Positions 34,544 through 42,893 of a stretch of DNA of 64,000 nt are shown here, piece by piece; position 1 is the first letter of the stretch; each line of letters begins with the position of its first letter. The notes beneath the pieces were generated by a model. The model was not told where the DNA came from, did no database searches, and saw nothing but the letters and a program-made list of their open reading frames with translations. The position numbers and the translations under genes were made by a program. The DNA comes from Chryseotalea sp. WA131a (GTDB lineage: Bacteria; Bacteroidota; Bacteroidia; Cytophagales; Cyclobacteriaceae), in NCBI GenBank assembly GCA_025370075.1, contig CP073016.1, positions 496,001 to 560,000 on the forward strand, given 5' to 3'.

Positions 34544-34825
34544 TTAACAGTATTTACAAAAATCCACAATGATTTCTTCTACTGAAGGTATTTGTGCATC
34601 CAGAGTAACAATTTCCCCATCACTTTTCAATCTACAGGCTACTTTTAGGCCTTTTGTGCTCTTTGTAAATCCAATAAAACGAATAATGGTATATCCTATT
34701 TCTTCTAAAAAGAATTCGTTAGCGAAAGAATATCCTTCAATAACTTCTTCAAGTTATTTCGTAGATCTTATTCCCAATCGATGTAGCTCCGGAAGACTTA
34801 ATAAGGTGTGGTCATATTCGAACAT
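34544..34825 (-). pseudogene. small gene with an in-frame nonsense codon
   Basis: A 93-codon frame that starts with ATG (MFEYDHTLLSLPELHRLGIR) and continues, after a TAA at 34754-34756, as LEEVIEGYSFANEFFLEEIGY and ends VDFCKYC. The two halves are in the same frame with continuous alternating helix/strand character, so a single base change (likely CAA to TAA) appears to have broken it. No new start with ATG follows the stop. The family is unknown; together with the 51-residue neighbour it resembles a small addiction or defence-like pair. Confidence 0.6.
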
Positions 34826-34848
34826 AAATTATTGAAACAAATAGGTGA

Positions 34849-35892
34849 TTAGTCCTGCAACACATTGCTCAAGAAACTCGACTTCAACAAAAGCCACAAC
34901 AAGAAAAACAAGATAGCCCATCGGAGATAAATGAAATAGAAATCAGACGTGTCTTTGAAACGGTTCTCTTTTATTTCGGCTTTTTCATATTGGTCAATGC
35001 GTTTGAATACATTGACCAACGCTTCATTGTCCGTTACACGAAAAAATTCGCCCGTTCCAATCTCAGCAATCTTGCGCATGGTGGTTTCGTCCACTGTATT
35101 TTCAACCATTTGCGGTCTTCCAAAAAAATCTTTCCCATAAGGGACCATACCTTCTTTGCCTACTACAATCGTGTAAAGTTTTATTCCATAAGCTGCCGCC
35201 AGTTCTGCCGAAGTAATGGGGTCAATGTTTCCGGCTGTATTGTCACCATCGCTTATCAATATGCCAACTTTGGATTTTGTCTCCGACTCACGCATGCGAT
35301 TGGTTAATACGGCCAGTGCGCTGCCAATGGCTGTGCCACGCGATTCAATCATCTCAAAATTGATGTCCTCTAAATAATTTTTCAATAAATCATAATCGGT
35401 GGTGAGGGGAGCCAACGAAAACGCATCTCCCGAAAAAACAACCAAGCCAATACGATCTTGTTTGCGGCCATTGATAAAATCCCTCGCCACATCTTTTGCT
35501 GCTTGCAATCGGTTGGGTTTAAAATCCTCAATCTGCATCGACTGCGAAATATCCAATGCAATCATAATGTCAATACCCTCTGTCCATTGCTCTACCTTTT
35601 CATTGGTTTTCTGTGGCCGGGCCAACGCCACTAAAATCAATGCCAACACAATGGATAATAGAATGTCTGGCAAAAATCTCAATACGTGCATCGGTGAATT
35701 TTTCAAATCACTTTTTACTAATGCCACAGGTAATTTTTGGTTGAGATAATATTTCAACAACCACCTAATCAACAACACCAGTGGAATAGCAAATAACCCG
35801 TATAGAAAGAGTGGATTCTCCCACGTGTAGTTTTTAAACACGGTAGGAGTAAACCATTGTGGCGAGTACCAAGGGTCGAGCAAACTATCCAT
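34849..35892 (-). CDS. VWA-domain membrane protein (BatA-like)
   Basis: A 347-aa protein with membrane segments at about 31-48, 76-92 and 322-342, and a von Willebrand A domain between. The MIDAS motif DISQS is at residues 114-118, with the TDY and SDGDNTAGNID elements further on, all needed for metal-dependent ligand binding. Bat operons with MoxR ATPases are linked to aerotolerance and envelope stress in Bacteroides. It overlaps the upstream gene by 8 bases. The MIDAS looks intact. Confidence 0.92.
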   Translation of the reverse strand: MDSLLDPWYSPQWFTPTVFKNYTWENPLFLYGLFAIPLVLLIRWLLKYYLNQKLPVALVKSDLKNSPMHVLRFLPDILLSIVLALILVALARPQKTNEKVEQWTEGIDIMIALDISQSMQIEDFKPNRLQAAKDVARDFINGRKQDRIGLVVFSGDAFSLAPLTTDYDLLKNYLEDINFEMIESRGTAIGSALAVLTNRMRESETKSKVGILISDGDNTAGNIDPITSAELAAAYGIKLYTIVVGKEGMVPYGKDFFGRPQMVENTVDETTMRKIAEIGTGEFFRVTDNEALVNVFKRIDQYEKAEIKENRFKDTSDFYFIYLRWAILFFLLWLLLKSSFLSNVLQD

Positions 35893-36790
35893 TCTTAATT
35901 TCTTCTAACTTTTCGTGGTACTTTTCTTCACTGAATTTTTCGAGTTGCACAAAGGGTTCCTTTTCTGATTCTAACTGTGCATAAATCACGCGGTCCACTT
36001 TGTTGAGCGCCAGTGCCAGCGATTCGTTGGGTATCACTTCTTTTATCTCCTTAGTGGTCAGTTTGGTGAAGGGTTTTGCGCTTAGGTTCTCAATATACTT
36101 TTTCCAAACCACCAATGCGGCTTCTGCCGAAGGCTTGTTCCCTGAAAGGGTTTTATCCATTTGTAAATGATACTGTTCCAAAAATTGGCTATGTGCTTTC
36201 TGAAGATTTTTGATGCGGTAATGCTTGCGTATTCGCTTCCCGAAAATGATCCAACCGACCAACATCAATAACAACACCACCCCAAGTAAAATAGAGGCAA
36301 CTGGATAATTGAATAACCACGAAACCGGATTGTAATTTGTGTTGGTTTTCAGCGGAAGCTTTGCCAACTGCACAGAGTCGGGCAACACGATGGCGGTTTT
36401 AAAAAACACATCTCTCTGTTCTGGCAATACCACGGTGCAATCTTTTTCTTGTACCACAAATACGGGCAACTGCAATGATTGAATGCTGTCAATTTCAAAT
36501 GTGGCAAAAGTGTATACCACGCTATCGTAGCTAATGCCATTGACCGTGCGGGTTGGCGACAAGTTCTTTTTCTGGTACTCAAATGGGGCAAATTTGTAGC
36601 TCGAATCCGGAAACAGCACCAACATTTTTTCAGGATACCGCGCTGTTAAAAAGTATGAAATCGGTTTCCCCAATTCAATGCTGTCAGCTGAGAACCGCGC
36701 CCTTACCTCTACCAAATTGTTTTGTGCGGTACTGGAAAGTGAAGCCGAGCAACAAATGGTTATCAAAAAGAAAATCCGCAAAATCCCCAT
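35885..36790 (-). CDS. Bat-operon membrane protein (BatD/DUF4381-like)
   Basis: A 301-aa protein with a signal peptide (about 1-22), an exported beta-rich domain (about 23-160) with VEVRARFSADSIELGKPI and an aromatic-rich strand pattern, one transmembrane helix (about 168-190, LLGVVLLLMLVGWIIFG) and a cytosolic coiled region. Position and layout fit the small membrane gene usually between DUF58 and the VWA genes in Bat operons. Function unknown. The ATG at 36790 overlaps the DUF58 stop by one base (TGATG). Confidence 0.75.
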   Translation of the reverse strand: MGILRIFFLITICCSASLSSTAQNNLVEVRARFSADSIELGKPISYFLTARYPEKMLVLFPDSSYKFAPFEYQKKNLSPTRTVNGISYDSVVYTFATFEIDSIQSLQLPVFVVQEKDCTVVLPEQRDVFFKTAIVLPDSVQLAKLPLKTNTNYNPVSWLFNYPVASILLGVVLLLMLVGWIIFGKRIRKHYRIKNLQKAHSQFLEQYHLQMDKTLSGNKPSAEAALVVWKKYIENLSAKPFTKLTTKEIKEVIPNESLALALNKVDRVIYAQLESEKEPFVQLEKFSEEKYHEKLEEIKNG

Positions 36791-37668
36791 CACACCAGTT
36801 TAAACGATTGGTTTCTTACCTTAAATAACTTTAATAATTTAGGAACGTAGTCTTCATTTGTATCCACAGCCACAAAGTTGATTTGATGTTTACGGCTAAA
36901 GTCGGCCAATTGTTTTTGCCGCTGGCTATGGTGAGTGGCAATGGCTTCACGAAAGCCCCCAAACGAGGTGTTTACCCAAATCGTTTTCCTCGTCTCCATG
37001 TCCACCACGGGAATGATGCCTAATTTCGGCAATTGGGTTTCACGATTGTCGCTTATCTGCACAATCACCAAATCGTGCCTGCGTGCCAGCGATTTCAAAT
37101 CGTGGTAATAATCTTCATCAATAAAATCAGATAGCATGATAATCACACTTCTGCGCTTGATGCTGTTTAGCGCAAATGAAATGGCTTTCTTTAGATTTGT
37201 TTTCCGCGAGTGGGGAATCAATTTGAAGATGTTATAAATAATATCGTATGCTTGTTGAATCCCCTTTTTTGGCTTGATGAATTTTTCACGCTCGTCAGAG
37301 TAAGCAATCATACCAATCTGGCTCGATTCTTTGGCACCCGCCAACGCCAACACGCCACAAATTTCTTTGCCCACATCCACTTTGGTGCGGCCAGGCGAGC
37401 CAATGTCTTGCGAGGCGCTCACGTCTAAAATAAAAAAAATCGTTTGCTCTTTTTCTTCGCGAAAGGTTTTCACAAATGTTCCGTGCCCCTTGGCCGATAC
37501 GTTCCAATCAATCGTGCGAATGTCATCCCCATATTGGTAGGGGCGCACATCGTCAAACTCCAAGCCCGTACCTTTAAACACCGAACGAAAATCGCCCTGC
37601 ATTTGGCTGTTCACCGCCTTGCGAATCTGGATCTCGTACTTCCGCAGTTTTTTTAACAGGTCTCTCAT
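36790..37668 (-). CDS. DUF58 domain protein of the Bat operon
   Basis: A 292-aa soluble protein with the DUF58 core GDFRSVFKGTGLEFDDVRPYQ and DIRTIDWNVSAKGHGTFVK, followed by a VWA-like domain with LDVSASQDIG as a MIDAS-type motif. It normally works with a MoxR AAA+ ATPase that here is not encoded upstream. An ATG at 37680 is also possible, but the family starts at MRDLLKKL (37668). It is the first gene of a three-gene unit. Upstream about 280 bases are non-coding. Confidence 0.92.
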   Translation of the reverse strand: MRDLLKKLRKYEIQIRKAVNSQMQGDFRSVFKGTGLEFDDVRPYQYGDDIRTIDWNVSAKGHGTFVKTFREEKEQTIFFILDVSASQDIGSPGRTKVDVGKEICGVLALAGAKESSQIGMIAYSDEREKFIKPKKGIQQAYDIIYNIFKLIPHSRKTNLKKAISFALNSIKRRSVIIMLSDFIDEDYYHDLKSLARRHDLVIVQISDNRETQLPKLGIIPVVDMETRKTIWVNTSFGGFREAIATHHSQRQKQLADFSRKHQINFVAVDTNEDYVPKLLKLFKVRNQSFKLV

Positions 37669-37955
37669 GTCTTTAATCATTACTTGTTTGCGGCCTTTGC
37701 TGAAGTCCGTCCGCCCTCAAACCCAAACATACTTCGGGCTTTCCGCGCCCATTACTGGCCTACCTTCCAATCTAAACTTATCAACCCGCAAAATTAGCAT
37801 TCCACAATTCTCTTCTGTATTTTATTATTCAAACTTACAACCTTCAAAAATAATAAATATGGTTAATTTCGTGGCCTGATTTTTGGCCATCCACAAAGAA
37901 AACGGAACGCAAAATTAGGGTCTCAATCGATCAATCGCTTAACTCATTGCAAAGT

Positions 37956-38306
37956 ATGTACTCCTATCGAACTAGTTTGTTCATTTTTTTGACTTTACCA
38001 TTGCTGCTGGTAAGCTGTGGATCTAAAGAGACTGCCCCAAAAGCCGTTTTGCCAAAAGATAAGCTGACATCCCTAATTATTGAGATGTACTTAGCAGAAG
38101 CCAAGCTCGATGGTTTGCCCATTCAAAAAGACTCCAGCATTAAATTTTTTATACCCCGCGAAAAAAAGATTTTGGAGAAATTGGGCGTACCAGATTCTGC
38201 CTTGCGCATCACCTATGAATACTATCTGAAACACCCCAAAGAGTTTGAAGAAGTATACGATGCGGTCATTGATAGCCTGAACCTGCGCGAGCAACGAATC
38301 AAATGA
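37956..38306 (+). CDS. DUF4296 lipoprotein
   Basis: A 116-aa lipoprotein (lipobox LVSC) with the DUF4296 signature: VLPKDKLTSLIIEMYLAEAKLD and later LRITYEYYLKHPKEFEEVYDAVIDSL. DUF4296 is confined to Bacteroidota and of unknown function. The ATG at 37956 is preferred to the TTG at 37947. It overlaps mutS2 by ATGA at 38303-38306, so the two are translationally coupled, which is odd for an exported lipoprotein and a DNA-repair-like enzyme. Confidence 0.88.
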   Translation: MYSYRTSLFIFLTLPLLLVSCGSKETAPKAVLPKDKLTSLIIEMYLAEAKLDGLPIQKDSSIKFFIPREKKILEKLGVPDSALRITYEYYLKHPKEFEEVYDAVIDSLNLREQRIK

Positions 38307-40669
38307 TTTACCCTACCACTTTTGAATCTAAAATCGGCTTCGACCAAATCCGCGAGCGGCTCAAGCAACATTGCCTAAGTTCGCTTGGCGCGCAGGAAGT
38401 AGAAGCTATTTCTTTTCAAAGTGATTATCAACCAGTTTTTACGCTACTCAAACAAGCAGACGAATTCTGTCAGTTGCAGACCAAAGGCGAAACATTTCCC
38501 ATCCGCAATTGGTGGGATCCATCCCAGCACCTCAACACATTAACCGTTGATGGCACCTATTGGGAAGAACAACAATTTTACCACTGCCGTTTGTCGCTGT
38601 CTACCTATTTCCAAGCCAAGGAGTTTCTCGAAAAAAACAGTGAGTTATATCCGTACTTGTTTCAGCAGATTGAATTTGTCTCATTACCAAAAAGGTTGAT
38701 AGAATCAATTGATAGCAAACTAGATGATACAGCGAAAATTAAGGACAATGCAACTTCTGAGCTTCAACAAATCCGTAGGCAACTAAAACTTGAGGAAGGA
38801 AAAGTCCGCAAATTAACCGAACAACTATTTAGAACGGCTTCAGCAGAAGGCTATGTGCCAGAAGGTGCTTCACCAACCATCCGCGAAGGTCGATTGGTGA
38901 TTCCAGTTCTGGCAGAGCATAAAAGAAAAATAAAAGGTTTTATTGTGGATGAATCGGCCACTGGTCAAACCATTTACCTGGAGCCTGCCGAAGTATTGGA
39001 TGCCAATAATGAAATTCGCGATTTACAACATGCTGAGCGAAGAGAGGTGATCAAGGTGTTAAGGGAGCTAACGCGCATGATGGCCGCTTACTTGCCAGAG
39101 TTAAAGAATGTTTTTGAGTGGATGGGCAAGATTGATTTGGTAAGTGCCAAAGCAAAGCTGGCCAACGAATTGGATGCATGCCTTCCACAAATAGAAAACT
39201 CGCCACAACTGCAGTGGTTTGTGGCGAGGCATCCGCTGTTGGTGCTAAGTTTTAAAGGAGAAAAAAAAGTAGTTCCGCTCACAATTGAATTAAATGATGA
39301 AGATAAATTCTTATTGGTTTCAGGGCCAAACGCTGGCGGCAAGTCGGTTTGCTTAAAAACAGTGGGCCTATTGCAATACATGCTTCAATGTGGGTTGCTC
39401 GTTCCGGCCCAGTCCCATTCACGCTTTGGCATTTTTCAACATATCTATATCGACATAGGCGATCAGCAGTCGATTGAAAATGATTTGAGCACCTACAGCT
39501 CGCACCTCAAAAATATGGGCTACTTTCTCAAACAATCCAATGCCAATACGCTGGTGTTGTTAGACGAACTTGGCTCAGGCACCGATCCCAATTTTGGAGG
39601 TGGCATTGCACAAGCTGTGTTGGATAGTTTGCTCGAAAGAAAAGTGTGGGGTGTGGCCACCACCCATTATTACAATTTGAAAGTATTTGCCGAAAATAAA
39701 GTGGGAATTAAAAATGCTTCGATGCAGTTCGATACCAATAGTTTGCGGCCTTTGTTTGTGTTGGAAATTGGAAAGCCTGGTAGTTCGTTTGCATTGGAGA
39801 TTGCCCGCAAAACTGGATTGCCTGATTCAGCCCTCCAAAAAGCAGAGCAAATCATTGGCAAGGAATTGACTGGCTTGGAAACATTGATGAAGACCGTTGC
39901 CGAAGAAAAATTAAGCTTGGCAAAAAGGGAAAGAGAATTTAAAGAAAAACAAGAGTTGTTGCACGTAGAGCTCAATCGATACAAGCAATTGAACAGCGAA
40001 CTGGATACACGCAAAAAGGAAATCATCAATAAGGCAAAGACCGAGGCCGCCCACTTATTAAAAGAAACCAACCGGGAGATCGAAAAGACCATTCGTCACA
40101 TACAAGAAAACAAAGCCCATAAAAATGAAACGCGCAAGGTGCGTAGCAACCTGCAACAGTTGGCCTCTAAAGTAAAGCCTGAAGAAAGCATTCACCCAAC
40201 GGAAGCAGTTGAATTAAAAGTGGGGGACAATGTTCGCATCATTGGGCAAGAAGTTTCAGGTAAGCTGCTGTCCATCAAAGGTAATTCGGCCATGGTACAG
40301 TTTGGGCAATTGTTAGCTAATTTAAAGATTACCCAATTGGTGCGAAGCGATTTATCTGAAGTGGTACCGGCTGAATTGAAGCGAGCCCATGCTTCAGGTA
40401 TAAATGTGATGGCCAAGCAAGCCAATTTCAATCCGCAATTGGATATACGAGGTATGCGGTCGGAAGAAGTAGAGCCATTGCTCATGCAGTTTTTAGACGA
40501 TGCAATTCTGCTAAGCCAGAGTCAGTTGAAAATCATTCATGGAAAAGGAGAAGGCATTTTGCGCAAAGTAGTGCGCGAACGGTTGAAGAAAACGAAAGCA
40601 GTTGCTTCTTTTACCGATGAACATGCCGATAGGGGAGGCGATGGTGCAACCGTGGTAGTACTGAAATAA
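38303..40669 (+). CDS. mutS2: MutS2 family protein with Smr nuclease domain
   Basis: A 788-aa MutS-like ATPase without the mismatch-recognition domain. It has the Walker A SGPNAGGKS, the LLDELGSGTDPNFGG Walker B/signature region, a long coiled coil (about 510-620), and the C-terminal Smr domain with LDIRGMRSEEVEPLL and IIHGKGEGILRKVV. MutS2 acts at branched DNA or stalled ribosomes in characterised bacteria; the Smr domain carries endonuclease activity. It is coupled to the DUF4296 gene and ends at a bidirectional terminator. Confidence 0.95.
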   Translation: MIYPTTFESKIGFDQIRERLKQHCLSSLGAQEVEAISFQSDYQPVFTLLKQADEFCQLQTKGETFPIRNWWDPSQHLNTLTVDGTYWEEQQFYHCRLSLSTYFQAKEFLEKNSELYPYLFQQIEFVSLPKRLIESIDSKLDDTAKIKDNATSELQQIRRQLKLEEGKVRKLTEQLFRTASAEGYVPEGASPTIREGRLVIPVLAEHKRKIKGFIVDESATGQTIYLEPAEVLDANNEIRDLQHAERREVIKVLRELTRMMAAYLPELKNVFEWMGKIDLVSAKAKLANELDACLPQIENSPQLQWFVARHPLLVLSFKGEKKVVPLTIELNDEDKFLLVSGPNAGGKSVCLKTVGLLQYMLQCGLLVPAQSHSRFGIFQHIYIDIGDQQSIENDLSTYSSHLKNMGYFLKQSNANTLVLLDELGSGTDPNFGGGIAQAVLDSLLERKVWGVATTHYYNLKVFAENKVGIKNASMQFDTNSLRPLFVLEIGKPGSSFALEIARKTGLPDSALQKAEQIIGKELTGLETLMKTVAEEKLSLAKREREFKEKQELLHVELNRYKQLNSELDTRKKEIINKAKTEAAHLLKETNREIEKTIRHIQENKAHKNETRKVRSNLQQLASKVKPEESIHPTEAVELKVGDNVRIIGQEVSGKLLSIKGNSAMVQFGQLLANLKITQLVRSDLSEVVPAELKRAHASGINVMAKQANFNPQLDIRGMRSEEVEPLLMQFLDDAILLSQSQLKIIHGKGEGILRKVVRERLKKTKAVASFTDEHADRGGDGATVVVLK

Positions 40670-40698
40670 AAATCCCCTGCCAGTTGGCAAGGGATTTT
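40670..40698. terminator. bidirectional intrinsic terminator
   Basis: AAATCCC (40670-40676) pairs with GGGATTT (40691-40697), extended by TGCC/GGCA with one mismatch, enclosing a 4-base loop. It sits between the convergent mutS2 and lipoprotein genes and is flanked by A and T runs. Confidence 0.8.
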
Positions 40699-40718
40699 CT
40701 TATGAAAGAGATTAGGGA

Positions 40719-41222
40719 TTACAACCCAAAAGTAAATACCCAGTTTCCTTTTACTTGGTCGGTTCTTGTGTAACCGGCACCTTGGAAATTAAATTGAATC
40801 GACAAAGTTGCAGCTGGATCTGTAACATTGTAAGTCATTTCTAATTTATCTGATACAATGGATGGATCACGCTTAATCTGAGTTGCAGGATCCGTACCAA
40901 ATGTCCACGTGCCACTAGTTTTCCAAGGGCTGAGAGCTGGCCGCCCGGCTACGGCATAGTTAAATGATGCGGATCCTTTGGTTCCAGAGAGAGTAAGGGT
41001 AAATGTAGCTTTATCGTAAGGTCCTGCGGGTGTAGCTGTCTTTAGCTGATCAACACCATCTAAGGTTACAGCCGTAAGTTTCCAAACCTGATTAGTTCCA
41101 GTAAGCAATCTTAGCTGCTTGTCTGGCAACGGTTCTGCGGCAGGTTTCGAGTCTCCACAATTTGAAAAAGTGAATAGGCTGCCAATGGCAATAACGGTAA
41201 TAAAAAGTTTAGCTGCTTTCAT
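40719..41222 (-). CDS. hypothetical lipoprotein
   Basis: A 167-aa exported lipoprotein (lipobox FSNC). The mature domain has WKLTAVTLDGVDQL, repeated Gly/Ser-Thr strands (TLTLSGTKGSASFNYAV) and a final TRTDQVKGNWVFTF, resembling the lipocalin-like or DUF5004-type beta-sandwich lipoproteins of Bacteroidota. I do not assign a family with confidence. It is convergent with mutS2 and lies downstream of the inverted repeat at 41303-41335. Confidence 0.65.
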   Translation of the reverse strand: MKAAKLFITVIAIGSLFTFSNCGDSKPAAEPLPDKQLRLLTGTNQVWKLTAVTLDGVDQLKTATPAGPYDKATFTLTLSGTKGSASFNYAVAGRPALSPWKTSGTWTFGTDPATQIKRDPSIVSDKLEMTYNVTDPAATLSIQFNFQGAGYTRTDQVKGNWVFTFGL

Positions 41223-41302
41223 TTAGAATCAATTTTAGAGATTCAAACTTACTAAAACTCAAAGGCAAAAGAAAAGGTTATTGGTTTTTCCCTTTCAATT
41301 TA

Positions 41303-41335
41303 TTCTAAAATTAATGGTTTATATTAATTTTAGAA
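41303..41335. repeat. perfect 12-bp inverted repeat
   Basis: TTCTAAAATTAA (41303-41314) and TTAATTTTAGAA (41324-41335) are exact inverse complements with a 9-base spacer. The half-site AATTTTAGA occurs again near 41231-41239, just ahead of the lipoprotein ATG. The AT-rich stem lacks a T-tract on the minus strand, so an operator or protein-binding site between the ABC ATPase and the lipoprotein gene is as likely as a terminator. Confidence 0.6.
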
Positions 41336-41346
41336 AGGTTGTAACC

Positions 41347-41964
41347 TTATTTAAACCGCAAAATATCAATTTTAATAGCCGATGATGGGTATTCTTCCAC
41401 TTGATTGGAGGCAATTATGATCAATGCTTCGTGCGGAAGCTTAGTCAGTTGTTGCCAATACCAGTCCTTTGCTTGCGAATCTAAGTTGGTGGTTGGTTCA
41501 TCTAAAAAATACATACTGGATTTAGTATTGAAGAGCAATCCCAACTTTAATCGCTGCCGCATGCCTGAGGAGAAATCGCGAATGGGTTTGTCTTTTGATG
41601 ACGAAAGGTTCATGGCTTCCATGATTTGAGTCGCGTTCAAAGCCATCCGCACTGATTTGTGTCTAAAATGAAACTCCACCATTTCTTTCAAGGTGAACTC
41701 ATCGATCAAATCCATGTAAGGTGTAGCAATCGACACGTATTGGAATACTTCTGAGATTGCTATTGGTTTCTCGTTGATTTGATAAGAGACGCTTCCGCGG
41801 CTAGGGATCATTTGCCCCCACAAAACTTGCATGAGGGTTGATTTGCCCGATCCGTTTGGCCCTAGTATGGCGTAGGTATTACCGCTCGAAAATTCAGCCG
41901 AAAAATTCCGGAAGATCCACTCTCGTTCAAACCGCTTGCCTAACTGGTGGGCAATAATTTTCAT
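41347..41964 (-). CDS. ABC transporter ATP-binding protein
   Basis: A 205-aa nucleotide-binding domain. Walker A (GPNGSGKS) is at residues 35-42. The signature is FSSGMRQRLKLGLLF, a degenerate LSGGQ, and Walker B is MYFLDEPTTNLD. The lack of the usual Q-loop context and the short size resemble the CcmA/heme-export or gliding/antibiotic types. The permease partner is not encoded here. It is separated from the downstream lpxA by a long hairpin and may or may not belong to the lpx transcript. Confidence 0.88.
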   Translation of the reverse strand: MKIIAHQLGKRFEREWIFRNFSAEFSSGNTYAILGPNGSGKSTLMQVLWGQMIPSRGSVSYQINEKPIAISEVFQYVSIATPYMDLIDEFTLKEMVEFHFRHKSVRMALNATQIMEAMNLSSSKDKPIRDFSSGMRQRLKLGLLFNTKSSMYFLDEPTTNLDSQAKDWYWQQLTKLPHEALIIIASNQVEEYPSSAIKIDILRFK

Positions 41965-41990
41965 GCGCTAATGTTTATTTTTTAGGGTCG

Positions 41991-42033
41991 CATGCCTGTA
42001 TGCCGTAGTGGCGGCATTCGGCACGCAGGCATG
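41991..42033. repeat. GC-rich long hairpin element between lpxA and the ABC ATPase
   Basis: CATGCCTG (41991-41998) pairs with CAGGCATG (42026-42033), and TGCCG (42001-42005) pairs with CGGCA (42019-42023) inside it. The core TGCCGtagtggCGGCA can also form an alternative inner stem. It is far more GC-rich than its surroundings, lacks a T-tract and looks like a dispersed palindromic repeat rather than a simple terminator. Confidence 0.6.
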
Positions 42034-42092
42034 GAATGGCCTAGTTAACATTTAAAATAGCCACCAGCGGATATTTTTTGATGGCCATTTCA

Positions 42093-42893
42093 TTATTCGA
42101 ATGAACCTACCGCATTGGAGATACCCTTCATAATACCCCGCTCAGAGGCCCGAATAAATCTTATGATATAATCACGTTCATCGCTTACTGGTAATTCTTG
42201 CTCTACCAAATCCAACGCTTTGGCGTTGTTCAGTCCCTTCAAAAAGATGTATCGGTAGATTTCTTGAATCTCTGTAATCTTATCGGTATCAAACCCTCTT
42301 CTGCGTAGGCCAACAGAGTTGATGCCGGCATAGGTCAGTGGCTCACGTGCTGCTTTGGTATAGGGCGGAACATCTTTACGGACGAGCGAACCTCCGGAAA
42401 CCATCACATGAGCACCGACTTTCACAAATTGATGAACCGCACTTGAACCACCAATGATGGCCCAATCTTCAATCTCTACATGACCTGCCACTTGCACTGC
42501 ATTCACCAGAATACAGTTGTTGCCAATAATACAATCATGGGCAACATGTACATAGGCCATCAACAAGCAATTGTTGCCAATCACCGTTTTGAATTTATCG
42601 TTTGTGCCTCTGCTGATTGTTACGTACTCGCGGATAACTGTATTGTCACCGATAAACGTTTCCGTTTTTTCGCCCGCAAATTTTAAATCTTGTGGAACAG
42701 AGGAGATCGAAGCGCCAGGGTACACTTTTACATTTTTTCCAAGTCTGGAACCTTCCCATACAATAGCGTTGGGGCCAATCCATGAGTTATCGCCAATTAC
42801 CACATCCCCTTTGACGGTTGCAAAAGGTTCTATCACAACATTATTTCCGATTTTGGCATCGGGGTGTACATGGGCCAATGGATGGTAACTCAT
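42093..42893 (-). CDS. lpxA: acyl-[ACP]--UDP-N-acetylglucosamine O-acyltransferase
   Basis: A 266-aa left-handed beta-helix acyltransferase that adds the 3-hydroxyacyl chain to UDP-GlcNAc, the first step of lipid A synthesis. Hexapeptide repeats run through most of the N-terminal 190 residues (HPDAKIGNNVVIEPFATVKGDVVIGDNS). The catalytic His is in the VHVAHDCIIGNNCIL region. The ATG at 42893 overlaps the LpxC-FabZ stop (ATGA at 42890-42893). Last of the lpx operon genes. Confidence 0.96.
   Translation of the reverse strand: MSYHPLAHVHPDAKIGNNVVIEPFATVKGDVVIGDNSWIGPNAIVWEGSRLGKNVKVYPGASISSVPQDLKFAGEKTETFIGDNTVIREYVTISRGTNDKFKTVIGNNCLLMAYVHVAHDCIIGNNCILVNAVQVAGHVEIEDWAIIGGSSAVHQFVKVGAHVMVSGGSLVRKDVPPYTKAAREPLTYAGINSVGLRRRGFDTDKITEIQEIYRYIFLKGLNNAKALDLVEQELPVSDERDYIIRFIRASERGIMKGISNAVGSFE

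Noticed and set aside
34569..34835. 88-codon plus-strand reading frame
   Set aside because: It is the antisense of the nonsense-mutated minus-strand gene, whose codons and product are more protein-like.
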